64,000 bases of DNA from Leucobacter aridicollis (GTDB lineage Bacteria; Actinomycetota; Actinomycetes; Actinomycetales; Microbacteriaceae), in contig NZ_JACCBD010000001.1 of the NCBI RefSeq assembly GCF_013409595.1, positions 124,001 through 188,000 of the forward strand, read 5' to 3'. The position numbers and the translations under genes are program-made. Positions 53,232 through 63,172 of this stretch are shown in pieces. How positions within the stretch are numbered: the stretch's first letter is position 1; each line of letters starts with the position of its first letter. The notes under the pieces are model-generated. The model saw only the letters and a list, made by a program, of their open reading frames with translations. It was not told the origin of the DNA and made no database searches.

Positions 53232-55784
53232 ATGGACGATCGAGCGGTATCTTTCAGGAAAACGACGGAGATCATCGCGAGCGGTGGTTCGGTTGAGATC
53301 CTCGGCGAGCATGGCGTCGGCAAGAGCCATCTGGTGCACCAGATCGTCGAACACTTCCGTAACCTCACCTGGCGCGTGATTGAAGTGCGGGGGATCTACG
53401 CGTACCGGACGACGCCGTTCGCCTGCCTGAGCCTCGCTGGAGTCGAGACCGCCCCGAGCGGGCGGGGGTTCTCCGTCGGCGCTGTCGTGACCGAGCTCGC
53501 CGCGCTGCTGGGCGACGACGACGCGCTGCTTGTGCTTGAGGATGCCGACTTCATCGACGACGCGAGCTGGGGCGCGCTCTCCGCGGTGTGCTCGCGCAAG
53601 CGGATCCCAACCATCGTCAGCCGGCTTCCCGGCTCCTCGCGGCACCGCGTTGGGAATCAGCTTGAGGGGCTCAGCATCGCGCCTGGTTTCGGGGTGCGCC
53701 TTGGGCCGCTCGGCTTCGACGAGCTGGCTGCCGTGATCGAGCGTGCGACCGGTCACCCGATGCATCCGAGCACCACCAGCTCCGTGTTCGCAGAGTCCGG
53801 CGGCAACGTCGGGCTTGCGCTGACGATGGTGCGGGCAGCGATTCACGACGGAAAGATGCAGCTCGATCGCGGATCGTGGGTGGCGTCGGGCACGTTTTGG
53901 AGTAACGCACTCATTCCGTACGTCGACGCGCTCCTTGCCGAGCTCACCGACGAGCAGTGGGACGCGCTCGAGATTCTCGCACTGCTGGGGATCGTCGAGC
54001 TCGACACCCTCGTCGAGTTCACCGGTCACGAGGTGCCGACGCAGCTTGAGGACCTCGCGCTCATCGGCCTGTACCCCTCGGCCGGCAGGCTGCTTGTGAC
54101 GGTGCAGCCGCCGCTGCTTGTTGACTTTTTCAGGCAGCGGCCCGCCGCGGCGAGGCGACACAAACTGAGCAAGATGCTCGAGGCTCATCTGGGCGGCGAC
54201 ACCGCGAAGGCGATCCCGTTCCACCTGCCCGAGCTCACCGCAACGCCGGACGCGCCGTTCGTGCGGCTCGTCCACGAGCACCTGCGCAACCGGATGCTCG
54301 TCGCGCAGTCGGAATGGTCCCGCTCGCCGTCGCGCACGACGCTCGCGAACCTCATCGAGATCTCGGTCTCGGCGGGGGCGACACAGGAGGAGCTGGAGGA
54401 GCTGTTCGATCTGGCGGCGGGGCTCCCCGCTGAGGCCAGCGAGGCGATCATGGTGCGCTGGGTGCTGCTGCAGGTCGACCACTGGCTGTTTATCTCGCGC
54501 GAGTTCGATCGGGCCCTCACGACGTTGGTCGAGGAATCCGGGCGCTTTCCGCGGCTCGGGCCGCTGCTCAACGTCCGCGCGTTCGAGGTGCAGGGCGCGC
54601 TGCTGCCGCAGGCCGATCCTGATCTGCTGCCCGACCCGAAGGACACACGGCTTGACGTGCGCGTCCGCGTTGCCGTTCACGAGGCGCTCGGCGCCCACCT
54701 GTTGCGCGACGGGAACCCCGCTGCTGCCCGCGCGCACTACGCCGCGGCGGAGTCGATTGACGTTCGTCCGCCGTCAATCGAGCGGACAGGCTTTGTCATC
54801 ATGACCGAGTACTTTGGAGGCCACCCCGACCTCGCGCGGACCTACGCCGAGCAGGGGCTCGCCGCCGCGCGCGAGTCATTCGACAACCTCGCCATCCGTG
54901 GGTTTTGCTACATATCGGCGCTCATCGACATCTTCGACGGCCGGTACTGGCGCGCGGAGGAGTCGATCCGGCTCGCGCTCTCGCTCGGCGAGCCGATCCG
55001 CCAGCCGCCCTTCGTACACCTGTCGCTTATCGTTATGGGCGCCGTGCTCGCGGCGGTGCGAGGCGACCTGCGGACGGCCCAGCTCCTGCAAGCCCAGTAC
55101 GAGGCGCTGCCGGTGCCCGACAGCCTGCTGCCGGGCGGGACGCGTGGCTGGGCATCGGCTCACATCACGGCGGCCGCGGGCGACGCCGCCGCTGGTGCGG
55201 ATCTGGCTGAGGCGGGCGGCGACGAGCTGTGGGCCCGGGGGTCGAAGCTCAACGCAGGCCTCACGTATCTCACCGCGCTCGATCTCGACCCAACGTCCGA
55301 TCGGCTCGACCGCCTCCGCGAGCGTCTCACGAGCCTCGCGTCTGAATATTTCGCGCGGAGGCTGGAACTGTTCGAATCAATCGTGGCGGGAGCCGCTGGC
55401 AAGGCTGCGGCAACGGGAACGCAGCTGGCGGCAGGCGGATTCTACGGCGACGCGCTCACCGCGTACCGGGTGGCTCAGAACCTGGCCGAGGAGGCGGGCG
55501 ACGCCGCCAAGGCAGAGGCTCACAAGCAGCAGTACGACGAGCTCCGCGCCGAGCTCCCCCGTGAGGAATTCGGGGACATCCACGCTGAGAACCTCGGATC
55601 GCAACTGACGGCGCGCGAGCAGGAGATCACGCGGCTCGTGCTCGCGGGCGCCACGAACCAGCAGATCGCGGATCGCCTGGTGCTGTCGGTGCGGACGATC
55701 GAGAGCCACATGCACCGCATCATGAAGAAGACCGGAGTGCGAAAGCGTGGTGACCTCGCCTCGGTGGTGAACCTGCCGGGCTGA
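53232..55784 (+). CDS. LuxR-family transcriptional regulator with N-terminal ATPase (LAL/MalT-like)
   Basis: 850 residues from ATG at 53232 (GTG at 53205 is an alternative). Walker A GEHGVGKSH (25-33), Walker B LLVLEDADFIDD, a long helical, TPR-like middle (about 370-760), and a C-terminal LuxR HTH (LTAREQEITRLVLAGATNQQIA and LSVRTIESHMHRIMKK). Large ATPase-type LuxR proteins of this layout act as ligand- and ATP-dependent activators. It is paralogous to the convergent gene at 55829. Target unknown. Its 5' region is the right flank of the mevalonate island, so its promoter region may have been altered by the insertion. Confidence 0.85.
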   Translation: MDDRAVSFRKTTEIIASGGSVEILGEHGVGKSHLVHQIVEHFRNLTWRVIEVRGIYAYRTTPFACLSLAGVETAPSGRGFSVGAVVTELAALLGDDDALLVLEDADFIDDASWGALSAVCSRKRIPTIVSRLPGSSRHRVGNQLEGLSIAPGFGVRLGPLGFDELAAVIERATGHPMHPSTTSSVFAESGGNVGLALTMVRAAIHDGKMQLDRGSWVASGTFWSNALIPYVDALLAELTDEQWDALEILALLGIVELDTLVEFTGHEVPTQLEDLALIGLYPSAGRLLVTVQPPLLVDFFRQRPAAARRHKLSKMLEAHLGGDTAKAIPFHLPELTATPDAPFVRLVHEHLRNRMLVAQSEWSRSPSRTTLANLIEISVSAGATQEELEELFDLAAGLPAEASEAIMVRWVLLQVDHWLFISREFDRALTTLVEESGRFPRLGPLLNVRAFEVQGALLPQADPDLLPDPKDTRLDVRVRVAVHEALGAHLLRDGNPAAARAHYAAAESIDVRPPSIERTGFVIMTEYFGGHPDLARTYAEQGLAAARESFDNLAIRGFCYISALIDIFDGRYWRAEESIRLALSLGEPIRQPPFVHLSLIVMGAVLAAVRGDLRTAQLLQAQYEALPVPDSLLPGGTRGWASAHITAAAGDAAAGADLAEAGGDELWARGSKLNAGLTYLTALDLDPTSDRLDRLRERLTSLASEYFARRLELFESIVAGAAGKAAATGTQLAAGGFYGDALTAYRVAQNLAEEAGDAAKAEAHKQQYDELRAELPREEFGDIHAENLGSQLTAREQEITRLVLAGATNQQIADRLVLSVRTIESHMHRIMKKTGVRKRGDLASVVNLPG

Positions 55785-55799
55785 TTCGGGTGTCCTTCT

Positions 55800-55828
55800 G
55801 GCCCGCGCGCGTGACCCGCGGCCGGGCC
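55800..55828. terminator. Bidirectional terminator hairpin
   Basis: GGCCCG (55800-55805) pairs with CGGGCC (55823-55828), with more GC pairing inside. It fills most of the 44 bp between the two convergent LuxR-type genes. Confidence 0.55.
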
Positions 55829-58399
55829 TTAGGAGTTGCTCGCGAAATAGTCGGCGAGGTCGGCGCGACGATCGATGTCGAGCTTTCGCATGATGCGATA
55901 GATGTGGCTTTCGACGGTGCGGATCGAGAGGACGAGGTCGGAGGCAATCTGTTGGTTCGAGAGGCCGGACTGGGCGAGCCGCGCGATGCGCAGCTCTCGG
56001 CTCGTGAGCTCTGCCGCCACCTTTGAGCCCCGGCGCGGGTCGTATTGCCCCGTCGGCAGACTCTTGGTGAGCTCTGTGAGCTTGCGCTCGAATACCGCGG
56101 TCTCGGCAGGGTCCCCACTCGAACGCGAGATCTCGGCCGCGAGCCGAAGCGCAGAGATAGCGAACGAGTACCTGCGCTGCTGGGCGAAGACGCCGGCAAG
56201 GTCGGCGAGCGCAGGAGCGTCCTCGGAGATCCTTGCCACGGCATGCTGCACGAGGAGCGCGACGGCGGGGGCGGTGACCTGCTGCAGCCGCGGCAGTGTG
56301 GCCGCGAGGCGTTCGCGTGTTGGGTCGGCTTCGAGCGCGCCGAGATAGGCGTAGGCTGCGGCTAGGCGCGAGTCCTGCTCCCAGTACTCGTGCCCAGACC
56401 GCTCTGCGAGGGCGGCTGCGTCGCGCTGCTTTCCCGAGCTGATGAGAGCCTGGACTGCGGCCCACTGGGGGCTGACACCCGGCAGCGGCACGGCGACGTC
56501 GTGCATGCGGGGCTGATCGTGTAGGGGCCGCTCACCGAGATTCTTCCGCCCTTGTCGCGCGGCGAGGACAGCGGCGGCGGTGGCGAGGCTCATCCGAGTG
56601 AAGGCCGGGAGGGTGCCCGGAGCGCCAAGCATGTGCGTGCGTGCGATGACGCTGCCGGCTTCTTTGTGCCTGCCCTCAAGGAGCAGCAGGGTCGCGCAGA
56701 GCGAACCACGAGCGATTACTGCGACGGTGTCGAGGTTGGCGACGGCGTCATGGAACGCGTCGAGGCATCGAAGGATGGTGTTGGCAGCGTCGCCAGAGAG
56801 GTACGCTGCGTAGCCCTCGAAGATCTCGACCGTGGCGTCGACGCTGCTCGTCCCTGGGGCAGCAGCGAGTAGTTCGCGGCGTTCCTCAAACAGCACGGTG
56901 CACGCGCCGACGTTGCCCTCGACGAGCGCAAGCATTCCCTGAGTGGCGAGGATCTCTGCGTGGACGCGGGGCGGGGCGTCCGACGGTGGGCGCGGGCATG
57001 ACCTTGCGCGCGCCTGATCTCCGGAATACACCAGCGCGAGTTGCGCGGCGCGAGCCTCGAGAGCTGGGGCGTACTCGCTTCCCGAGGCAGCTGCGGTCGC
57101 AAGCACGGTCATCGCGCCGCTCAGGTCGGCGTCACGCGCGATGTGTACGTCGGCGATGGTGCAGGCCCAGTCGAACGACTCTTCGTCCGTCGCCGTGAGT
57201 TGCTGCGCCTCGGCGACGATCGCGGCAACCTCCTCAGTAAACCTGTCGATACCTAGTGTGAGCGCCCGCACCGCTCGCGCAGCCGTGCGAAGGCTCGGGG
57301 CCTCTCGCCACGCTTGACCCGCAGCAAACTGCTCCGCGCGAATCCGTTCGTGCGCGAGTCGGACGAGCTGAGCCGGGTGCTCAGACTCAGCCTCGAGCGC
57401 CGTCGACCCCCAGGCGCCTTGGGACGGCTGGGGGAGGCCCTCGAGCGCCTTGGTGAGCCTGAACCTGCGGACGTGGTTGGCCTCGTGGCGGAAGTATTCG
57501 GCGAGGAGTGGGGGTTCAACGGACACGACGTTGTCGCCATCGACGGGGACAATCTGAATGAATCCGTGGTCCTCGAGCCGTTCAAGCAGGCCGAGGTCGA
57601 CGACTTCGCTTGCGCGGCTGACGCTGACGGCGCCGAGGAGGGAGAGCACCTCGAGGGCGTCTCGATACTCGCCGTCGAGCCTATCGATGAGCCTGCGTGC
57701 GAGCGCCGCCAGTGAGTCGTTCCACAGGTCCGCAGCGCCGCGCCACTCATTCTCGATGACGCGCAGCTTGTCGACCTGCGTGGCGGCGTCGACGAGCGCC
57801 AGGGCGAGGCCGGGGCTGCCGCCGGTCTTCGCGTAGATCCGGCTCAACGTGTTCGGGGCGATCGCGCCGTTCAGGTGCTGTTTGAGTGCCTGCTCGAGCT
57901 CGGCGAACGTCAGAGGCCGAAGCCGTACCTCGCGCATCTTGCTGCCTGCGAGGGGGCTCAAGCGTGACGTCGAGATGCCCGGCGGGTCGGCCGGAAGCCT
58001 GCTGCACACGAGCGGAACCGCATTGCGTCTTGCAGCGGCCTGGATGACGCCCCAACTCGCGTCGTCGAGTTCCTGCCAGTCGTCGACGAACAGGGCCGAC
58101 CTGCCGTGTGGCAGTTTCGCGCACAGATCGCTGACCGCCGCCGCAAGGAGCGCCGCGACCGGTTGAGGCCGGAGCTCTGCGGCGTTCACAAGCCCGGCGA
58201 CGGTGAGCGCTGCGAGCGGATGGTTGACGAACGATGGCTGGCCCTGCACGCTGTAGACGACCCAGCCGTCCTGCTGCAGCGAGCTCTGTGCGCGCTGCAG
58301 CAGCGTCGTCTTTCCGCTCCCCGGCGCACCAACGACCTCAACGTGCTTTCCACGCTGAACGTCCTCGCAGATAACGTTCGCATGATGATTGCGATGCAT
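55829..58399 (-). CDS. LuxR-family transcriptional regulator with N-terminal ATPase (LAL-like), paralogue
   Basis: 856 residues. Walker A GAPGSGKTT (24-32), Walker B ALFVDDWQELDD, helical repeats in the middle, and a C-terminal HTH (LTSRELRIARLAQSGLSNQQIA and LSIRTVESHIYRIMRK). Same size, domain order and HTH type as the gene ending at 55784, so the pair arose by duplication and inversion or by joint acquisition. The ATG at 58399 has no good ribosome site. Target unknown. Confidence 0.85.
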   Translation of the reverse strand: MHRNHHANVICEDVQRGKHVEVVGAPGSGKTTLLQRAQSSLQQDGWVVYSVQGQPSFVNHPLAALTVAGLVNAAELRPQPVAALLAAAVSDLCAKLPHGRSALFVDDWQELDDASWGVIQAAARRNAVPLVCSRLPADPPGISTSRLSPLAGSKMREVRLRPLTFAELEQALKQHLNGAIAPNTLSRIYAKTGGSPGLALALVDAATQVDKLRVIENEWRGAADLWNDSLAALARRLIDRLDGEYRDALEVLSLLGAVSVSRASEVVDLGLLERLEDHGFIQIVPVDGDNVVSVEPPLLAEYFRHEANHVRRFRLTKALEGLPQPSQGAWGSTALEAESEHPAQLVRLAHERIRAEQFAAGQAWREAPSLRTAARAVRALTLGIDRFTEEVAAIVAEAQQLTATDEESFDWACTIADVHIARDADLSGAMTVLATAAASGSEYAPALEARAAQLALVYSGDQARARSCPRPPSDAPPRVHAEILATQGMLALVEGNVGACTVLFEERRELLAAAPGTSSVDATVEIFEGYAAYLSGDAANTILRCLDAFHDAVANLDTVAVIARGSLCATLLLLEGRHKEAGSVIARTHMLGAPGTLPAFTRMSLATAAAVLAARQGRKNLGERPLHDQPRMHDVAVPLPGVSPQWAAVQALISSGKQRDAAALAERSGHEYWEQDSRLAAAYAYLGALEADPTRERLAATLPRLQQVTAPAVALLVQHAVARISEDAPALADLAGVFAQQRRYSFAISALRLAAEISRSSGDPAETAVFERKLTELTKSLPTGQYDPRRGSKVAAELTSRELRIARLAQSGLSNQQIASDLVLSIRTVESHIYRIMRKLDIDRRADLADYFASNS

Positions 58400-58705
58400 A
58401 GTTCTCGGCCCCTCATTTGCGGTCGGTGCGTCGAAGACTCTCGCGGCCGCTGGGACCGCTGGGCGCGCACGCTGGGGCGCGATCTTCTCTCCAGATCAGC
58501 AGCCGGTGACGACCAGCGTGGGCACGGGACGCACTAGTTTTCTACCGCGTTGACGGGCGGACGGGCCCACGAAGCGACCGAATTTCGGTGCCGAGTGAGT
58601 ACAGTGCAGCATTCCTGAGGGGCCCAAGCGCCCCAATGCAGTAGTTTCTCGGCCCGTGGCCGTGAGTGGACTACGTAGTCGGCAGTGGATCGTTCTCGGT
58701 GGGTG
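58400..58705. other. 306-bp intergenic region without a gene
   Basis: Between the LuxR-type gene (starts 58399, minus) and the YceI gene (ends 58706, minus). I see no coding frame with family features. It contains GACTACGTAGTC (perfect palindrome, near 58668-58679) and GGGGC-N6-GCCCC (about 58619-58634), either of which might end the YceI transcript or bind a regulator; promoter boxes are not clear. Confidence 0.5.
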
Positions 58706-59419
58706 CTAGCCCCGCCCCGCGGTGAGCTGAAACTCGACGAATCCCTCGGGTTCGACGGAGACAAATCCGAGGGTGGGGGCCGTTACGCCAAAGTCGGCGA
58801 AGGTGATCGGAACAGACCCAGCGAGCTCGGCGGTCGTGCCGTCGCTTCGCAGTTCGACGTCGACAGTCACGGTCTGCGTCTTCCCGGCGATCGTGAGCTC
58901 GCCGGTGGCGCTCGCGTGGACGGTTTCGCCCGACTCGGGCGTCTCAGCGAGCTGGACGGGCTCCGTGAGCGTGAACGTCGCCTCCGGGAACTCGCTGGCT
59001 CGCAGCGCCTGGTCTCGGAAGTAGGCATCGCGCTGCGCACTGTCGGTCTCAATCGATGCCACGTCCACCGACAGCTGCGCGGCGGTGAGGGTGAGCCCGT
59101 CCTCGCCGACGGTGAACGTGCCAGTGACGTCCTGCGTGCGGCCGGTCACCGTGACGTCGGTGCCGTTCAGTACCTCGTCGACCCGGTAGCCGGCCTCGGA
59201 CCCTGCAGTCACGGACCAGTCGCCCACGAGGGCAGCCGGGTCGAGCGCGCCGGTCATGCCGTCCGCCGGCGCGTCGGCGGGGCGCTCGACCGACGGCACC
59301 TCGGCTGCGGGCGCGGCGATGAAGTCGCGGTAGATGCTTGGCCCGACGAGTGCCCCCACCGCGCCGAGCGCGAGGAGGCCGGCGCCGACGCCGATGAGGA
59401 TCTTGTGGTTCTTCTGCAT
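58706..59419 (-). CDS. YceI-family lipid-binding-like protein, membrane anchored
   Basis: 237 residues. A single N-terminal helix (about 6-29) anchors an outside YceI beta-barrel (about 62-237; VGDWSVTAGSEAGYRVDE, DVTGTFTVGEDGL, FTLTEPVQL, HASATGELTIAGKTQTVTVDVE in parts). YceI proteins bind polyisoprenoid or amphiphilic ligands. ATG at 59419. No clear functional link to neighbours. Confidence 0.9.
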   Translation of the reverse strand: MQKNHKILIGVGAGLLALGAVGALVGPSIYRDFIAAPAAEVPSVERPADAPADGMTGALDPAALVGDWSVTAGSEAGYRVDEVLNGTDVTVTGRTQDVTGTFTVGEDGLTLTAAQLSVDVASIETDSAQRDAYFRDQALRASEFPEATFTLTEPVQLAETPESGETVHASATGELTIAGKTQTVTVDVELRSDGTTAELAGSVPITFADFGVTAPTLGFVSVEPEGFVEFQLTAGRG

Positions 59420-59509
59420 GAGGAATCTTCCGTCGGAGGAGCGCGGGTATCAACCTTCGCAGTTTCCTCGACGAGATTGCTTTGAAAAGGTAGGGAAGTT
59501 GCTGGCAAC

Positions 59510-60091
59510 TTATCGGGTGCCAGGGCCCGCATTCGCCGCACCCTCGGCCGCTTGCCCGCCGCCCGTGATGGTGAGCCACAGCGGCCACCCGACGAACCAC
59601 ACGCCGGTCACGAGCCACACGCGACCGATCCAGCCGGCGAGCTCCGCGGTGCGCGCGCTGTCGCCGACGAGCAGCACGATGACGCCGATGACGACGCTCG
59701 CGATGACGGCGCAGAGCAGCATCCGACCCCATTGCTGCCACTCGTAGCGGACGTGGGCGCTGCCAGCCTTGGGCGGCTTGACCGGGGGCGGGCCGCCCGC
59801 GAACCTGTGCGCGAACCGCGCATCCACCCGGTTGATGATCTGGTGCCCGAACGCCACGGTAAACCCGAGATAGACCGCCCCGAGCCCGTGGGCGAAGGTG
59901 GCGGTTGCGCCATTGAAGACGAGATCCCAGGTAATAAGCGCGAGCAGCAGCAGATCCAGGAGAGGGACGCAGAGCAGCAGCACGGACGAGAGACGGCGAA
60001 GCCGCAGCAGATACCGCGCGCCGAGGCCCGCTGCGAGGACCACCCAGAACCCAATCTCGCAGGCGACGATCCCGATAACGATGATGTTCAT
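59510..60091 (-). CDS. Hypothetical four-helix membrane protein
   Basis: 193 residues from ATG at 60091. Four hydrophobic segments (about 2-22, 31-55, 60-80, then 135-180 as two) with a cytoplasmic loop KPPKAGSAHVRYEWQQWGR. No family recognised with confidence; similar small integral proteins with an EWxxW-type loop are common in actinobacteria. It is divergent from the histidine kinase at 60198, 106 bp apart. Confidence 0.7.
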   Translation of the reverse strand: MNIIVIGIVACEIGFWVVLAAGLGARYLLRLRRLSSVLLLCVPLLDLLLLALITWDLVFNGATATFAHGLGAVYLGFTVAFGHQIINRVDARFAHRFAGGPPPVKPPKAGSAHVRYEWQQWGRMLLCAVIASVVIGVIVLLVGDSARTAELAGWIGRVWLVTGVWFVGWPLWLTITGGGQAAEGAANAGPGTR

Positions 60092-60197
60092 ACATCCAGG
60101 CTCCCGTGAGCGGGCGCGGACCGGATCCTCCCCCTGGCCGCACCTGCTCCTCCGATCGAATGAGCCACGGGGCCGGGCCGTGGGCGAAGATAGAACC

Positions 60198-61466
60198 ATG
60201 CAAGCTGACTGGGTGAAGACGCTCCCGGCGCACCCCGGACGCCGAGACGCCCTGATCGCCGCGTTCTGGCTCGTTGTCGGCGGCGTCGCGTGGGGCTTGG
60301 GCTTCACCGGGATCTGGGGGCAACTCGCCGTCTTCGAGGCGCCACGCTGGGCATTCCTCGTCACGCTCGCGGCCGCAGCCGCACCCCTACTCATGCGCTC
60401 ACGCAGGCCGTTCCTCGCGCTCGGGCTCGGGGCCGCCGTCGCCCTCGCCGACACGCTCCTGGGCGCGAGCGTCGCGGTGGTGTTCGTCTTCACGGACCTC
60501 ATCTACGCCGCCGTGAAGTACGGGAGCCCGCGCGCCGTGCGGATCCTGCTGCGCCTCGCAGGGTTCGCCGCGGCGGCGCTCGCCGCCGCGCTGGTGCTTG
60601 TCACTCCGACCCACCCCGAGATCGCCGTCGCGCTCGTGCAGTGGGGGCTCATCGTCGCGGTGTCCGGCCTGTGGGGCTGGAACGTGCGCGCCGAGCGCGC
60701 GAGCACGGCCGCGGAGCTCGCGACCCGTCACGCGAGCGACACCCGCGAACTGCGCACCCGGATCGCGCACGACCTCCACGACCTCGTCGCGAACCAGATC
60801 GCCGTCGCCGGGCTGCACATCGAGGCGGCCAAGCTGCAGGCCGCGAAGCTCGACCGCGCCGATCCCGATGCTGGACCGCGCACCGACCTCAGCGCGCTCC
60901 AACAGAGCCTTGACCGCGCGAAGAACGGAACCGATCGCGCGCACCACGAGCTGCGCGGGCTCATCTCCGTGCTCACGCTCGTCGACGAGGCGGGAAGCGG
61001 TGCGCCGATCGACACCGGCGAGGAACTCGCATCAATCGCTGGCCTGCTGCCGGCGGGGCGCGCGGTGCACTGGGCGGAATCGGCCGATGAGACGATCTCC
61101 CGGGCGCTCGCACGGGAACAGACCGCGCGGGTCAGGATCCTGCTCCGCTCGCTCCAGGAGCTCGCCGCGAATGCGGCGAAGCACGGAACCGGCGATGTCG
61201 AGGTCCGCGCGGAGCATCTTGAGGGCGTAACCGAACAGCCCGACGGTCGGGCGCTGCGCATCGCCGTCAGCAATGCCCGCGGTGCCGGCGCACATCCGCT
61301 GCCGACAGGCACGGGTCTCGGGATCGAGGGAACCCGCGTGCTGCTCGAAAGCGTCGGCGGGACGTTGCGCTCGGGGGCCGATGGGGCGACGTGGCGCGCC
61401 GTGCTCGAGCTGCCCACCCTCGGCGCGCGCAGGGGCGGGCGAGTGCCACCGGAGGGAAGCCGATGA
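60198..61466 (+). CDS. Sensor histidine kinase (HisKA_3)
   Basis: 422 residues from ATG at 60198. Five membrane helices in the first 160 residues with short loops, then a coiled linker, the phosphoacceptor motif TRIAHDLHDLVANQIA (His194) and an ATPase domain with LQELAANAAKHG and GTGLGIEGTRVL. It overlaps the response regulator start by 4 nt (ATGA). Target genes not evident. Confidence 0.9.
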   Translation: MQADWVKTLPAHPGRRDALIAAFWLVVGGVAWGLGFTGIWGQLAVFEAPRWAFLVTLAAAAAPLLMRSRRPFLALGLGAAVALADTLLGASVAVVFVFTDLIYAAVKYGSPRAVRILLRLAGFAAAALAAALVLVTPTHPEIAVALVQWGLIVAVSGLWGWNVRAERASTAAELATRHASDTRELRTRIAHDLHDLVANQIAVAGLHIEAAKLQAAKLDRADPDAGPRTDLSALQQSLDRAKNGTDRAHHELRGLISVLTLVDEAGSGAPIDTGEELASIAGLLPAGRAVHWAESADETISRALAREQTARVRILLRSLQELAANAAKHGTGDVEVRAEHLEGVTEQPDGRALRIAVSNARGAGAHPLPTGTGLGIEGTRVLLESVGGTLRSGADGATWRAVLELPTLGARRGGRVPPEGSR

Positions 61467-62119
61467 CCGAACCTATTCGCGTACTCATTGCCGACGATCA
61501 CGAGGCGGTGCGCAGCGGCGTGGCCGCGATCCTCCAAGCTGGCGACGGCATCGAGGTCGTCGCCGAGGCCGAGAACGGCCTCGATGCGGTCGCCGCATGT
61601 CACCGCTTGGCGCCAGACGTCGCACTCGTCGACCTGCGCATGCCGGGAACCGACGGCGTGTGGGCGACGGAGCGGATCACCGCCGAGACGGCGACTCGGG
61701 TGCTGGTGCTCACCACGTACGACTCGGGCGATCTCATCGCGAGCGCGCTCGCCGCCGGCGCACACGGCTATCTCCTCAAGAGCACGAGCGGTGGCGACCT
61801 CATTGATGCGGTGCGGCACGTTGCGGCGGACCGACACGTGCTCGACCCCGCCGTCGCCGGTTCGGTGATCGCCGGGTTCACCGCCGCGCGGCGTACCAGT
61901 CCAGCTCCCGGCGGCGACGCCTCAGGCGGCCTCGCCGACCTCACGCCGCGCGAACGGCAGGTGCTCGAGCTCCTCGTCGCGGGGCTGTCGAACCAGCACA
62001 TCGCCCGCGAGCTCCACATCGGCGTGACGACGGTCAAGACGCACGTGGGATCGCTCTACACGAAGAGCGGCGCGACCTCACGCGTGCAACTCGCGGCGCT
62101 TGGCGCGGCCGCTATCTGA
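61463..62119 (+). CDS. LuxR/NarL-family response regulator
   Basis: 218 residues from ATG at 61463. Receiver domain with IADDHEAVR, phosphoacceptor Asp57 in ALVDLRMPG and Lys in GYLLKSTSG; LuxR HTH LTPRERQVLELLVAGLSNQHIA and VTTVKTHVGSLY. Partner of the kinase upstream by overlap. Its last 8 bp overlap the 3' end of the convergent lipid kinase gene. Confidence 0.93.
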   Translation: MTEPIRVLIADDHEAVRSGVAAILQAGDGIEVVAEAENGLDAVAACHRLAPDVALVDLRMPGTDGVWATERITAETATRVLVLTTYDSGDLIASALAAGAHGYLLKSTSGGDLIDAVRHVAADRHVLDPAVAGSVIAGFTAARRTSPAPGGDASGGLADLTPRERQVLELLVAGLSNQHIARELHIGVTTVKTHVGSLYTKSGATSRVQLAALGAAAI

Positions 62120-63080
62120 CGCGCAGGGCAGCGGGCAGCACCCGCGCTTCGAATGACACGACATCCTCGAAGTCGTCGCCGTCCACCTCAAACGCGTGCG
62201 GGTGGGGGAGCTCGACCCTCACCGTGCGCGCCCGCAGATGCCCGGTCGAGGCGGAACTCTCGGCCCGGTCGCCGCCAGTGAGCAGCCGCTTCAGGCCGTT
62301 CTCCCACACCATGTTGCGCATCGTGTCGAGCCAGGCGGCGATCCCATCCGCGCGCAGCACGAGCAGGTCGAGCTCGCCGTCGTCGGGCTCCGCGTCTGGG
62401 AGGAGCGTGATTCCGCCCTGGAGCGTGCCGCAGTTCGCGACGAGCAGCGTGTGGGCCTCCTCGGGGTGTCGATCCGCGCCGTCGAGTGAGAGCGAGAACT
62501 CGACAACCTCGGTCTCCGCCGTCGCGCGCCCGAGCGACTCCACGTAGGCGAGCCACCCGGCCTTCTCTTTGAGGTCGTCGTCGGTTTCGACGATCATCTG
62601 CGCGTCGATGCCGAAGCCGACCATCACGACGAAGGCCTCGGCTTCGCTCGCGCCGTCCGCGCGCGTCAGCGTGACTTCGCCGAGATCGAGCGGCTGCGCC
62701 TCCCCGGCGAGCACGCGCGCGAACGCAGACTCGGGGTCTCCGAGCGGAACGCCGAGGTTGCGCGCCAGCAGGTTCCCAGTGCCGAGCGGAATGATCCCGA
62801 GGTCTGCGCGCGGGCTGCCCTCACCCGCCCGCGCGCCGAGGCCGCCGAGCGCCCCCGCGACCGCGCGAACCGTCCCGTCGCCGCCAGCAGCGACGACGAC
62901 CGTGCATCCCGCTGCGAGCGCCTCCCGGGCCGCGGCGCCTCCCGGATCGGCTACCGTCGTTTCAAACCAGTGCAGATCGGGCTCGCGGCCGCTCGACGCG
63001 ACTGCGGCCGCGACCGCAGCGCTGAGCTCGCTCTCCGCGACCTTTGACGGATTCCAGACGATGCCGATGGTCTCGTGCAC
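62112..63080 (-). CDS. Diacylglycerol kinase / LCB5-family lipid kinase
   Basis: 322 residues from GTG at 63080 behind AAGGGGAA. DAGK catalytic domain: the nucleotide loop AAGGDGTVRAV (about 64-74), PLGTGNLLARNLG, and a C-terminal LPDAEPDDGELDLLVLR sheet with the metal-binding D-D-G. It should phosphorylate diacylglycerol or another lipid alcohol in phospholipid turnover. Stop overlaps the response regulator stop by 8 bp. Confidence 0.9.
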   Translation of the reverse strand: MHETIGIVWNPSKVAESELSAAVAAAVASSGREPDLHWFETTVADPGGAAAREALAAGCTVVVAAGGDGTVRAVAGALGGLGARAGEGSPRADLGIIPLGTGNLLARNLGVPLGDPESAFARVLAGEAQPLDLGEVTLTRADGASEAEAFVVMVGFGIDAQMIVETDDDLKEKAGWLAYVESLGRATAETEVVEFSLSLDGADRHPEEAHTLLVANCGTLQGGITLLPDAEPDDGELDLLVLRADGIAAWLDTMRNMVWENGLKRLLTGGDRAESSASTGHLRARTVRVELPHPHAFEVDGDDFEDVVSFEARVLPAALRVR

Positions 63081-63172
63081 GGTGTTCCCCTTGCCGTGAC
63101 GCAGCCGGCACGGTCGCCGACTGCTCGTGCCACTATGCTTGCGCGACTGGCTGAAAGTTCGCCGGTTATGCG

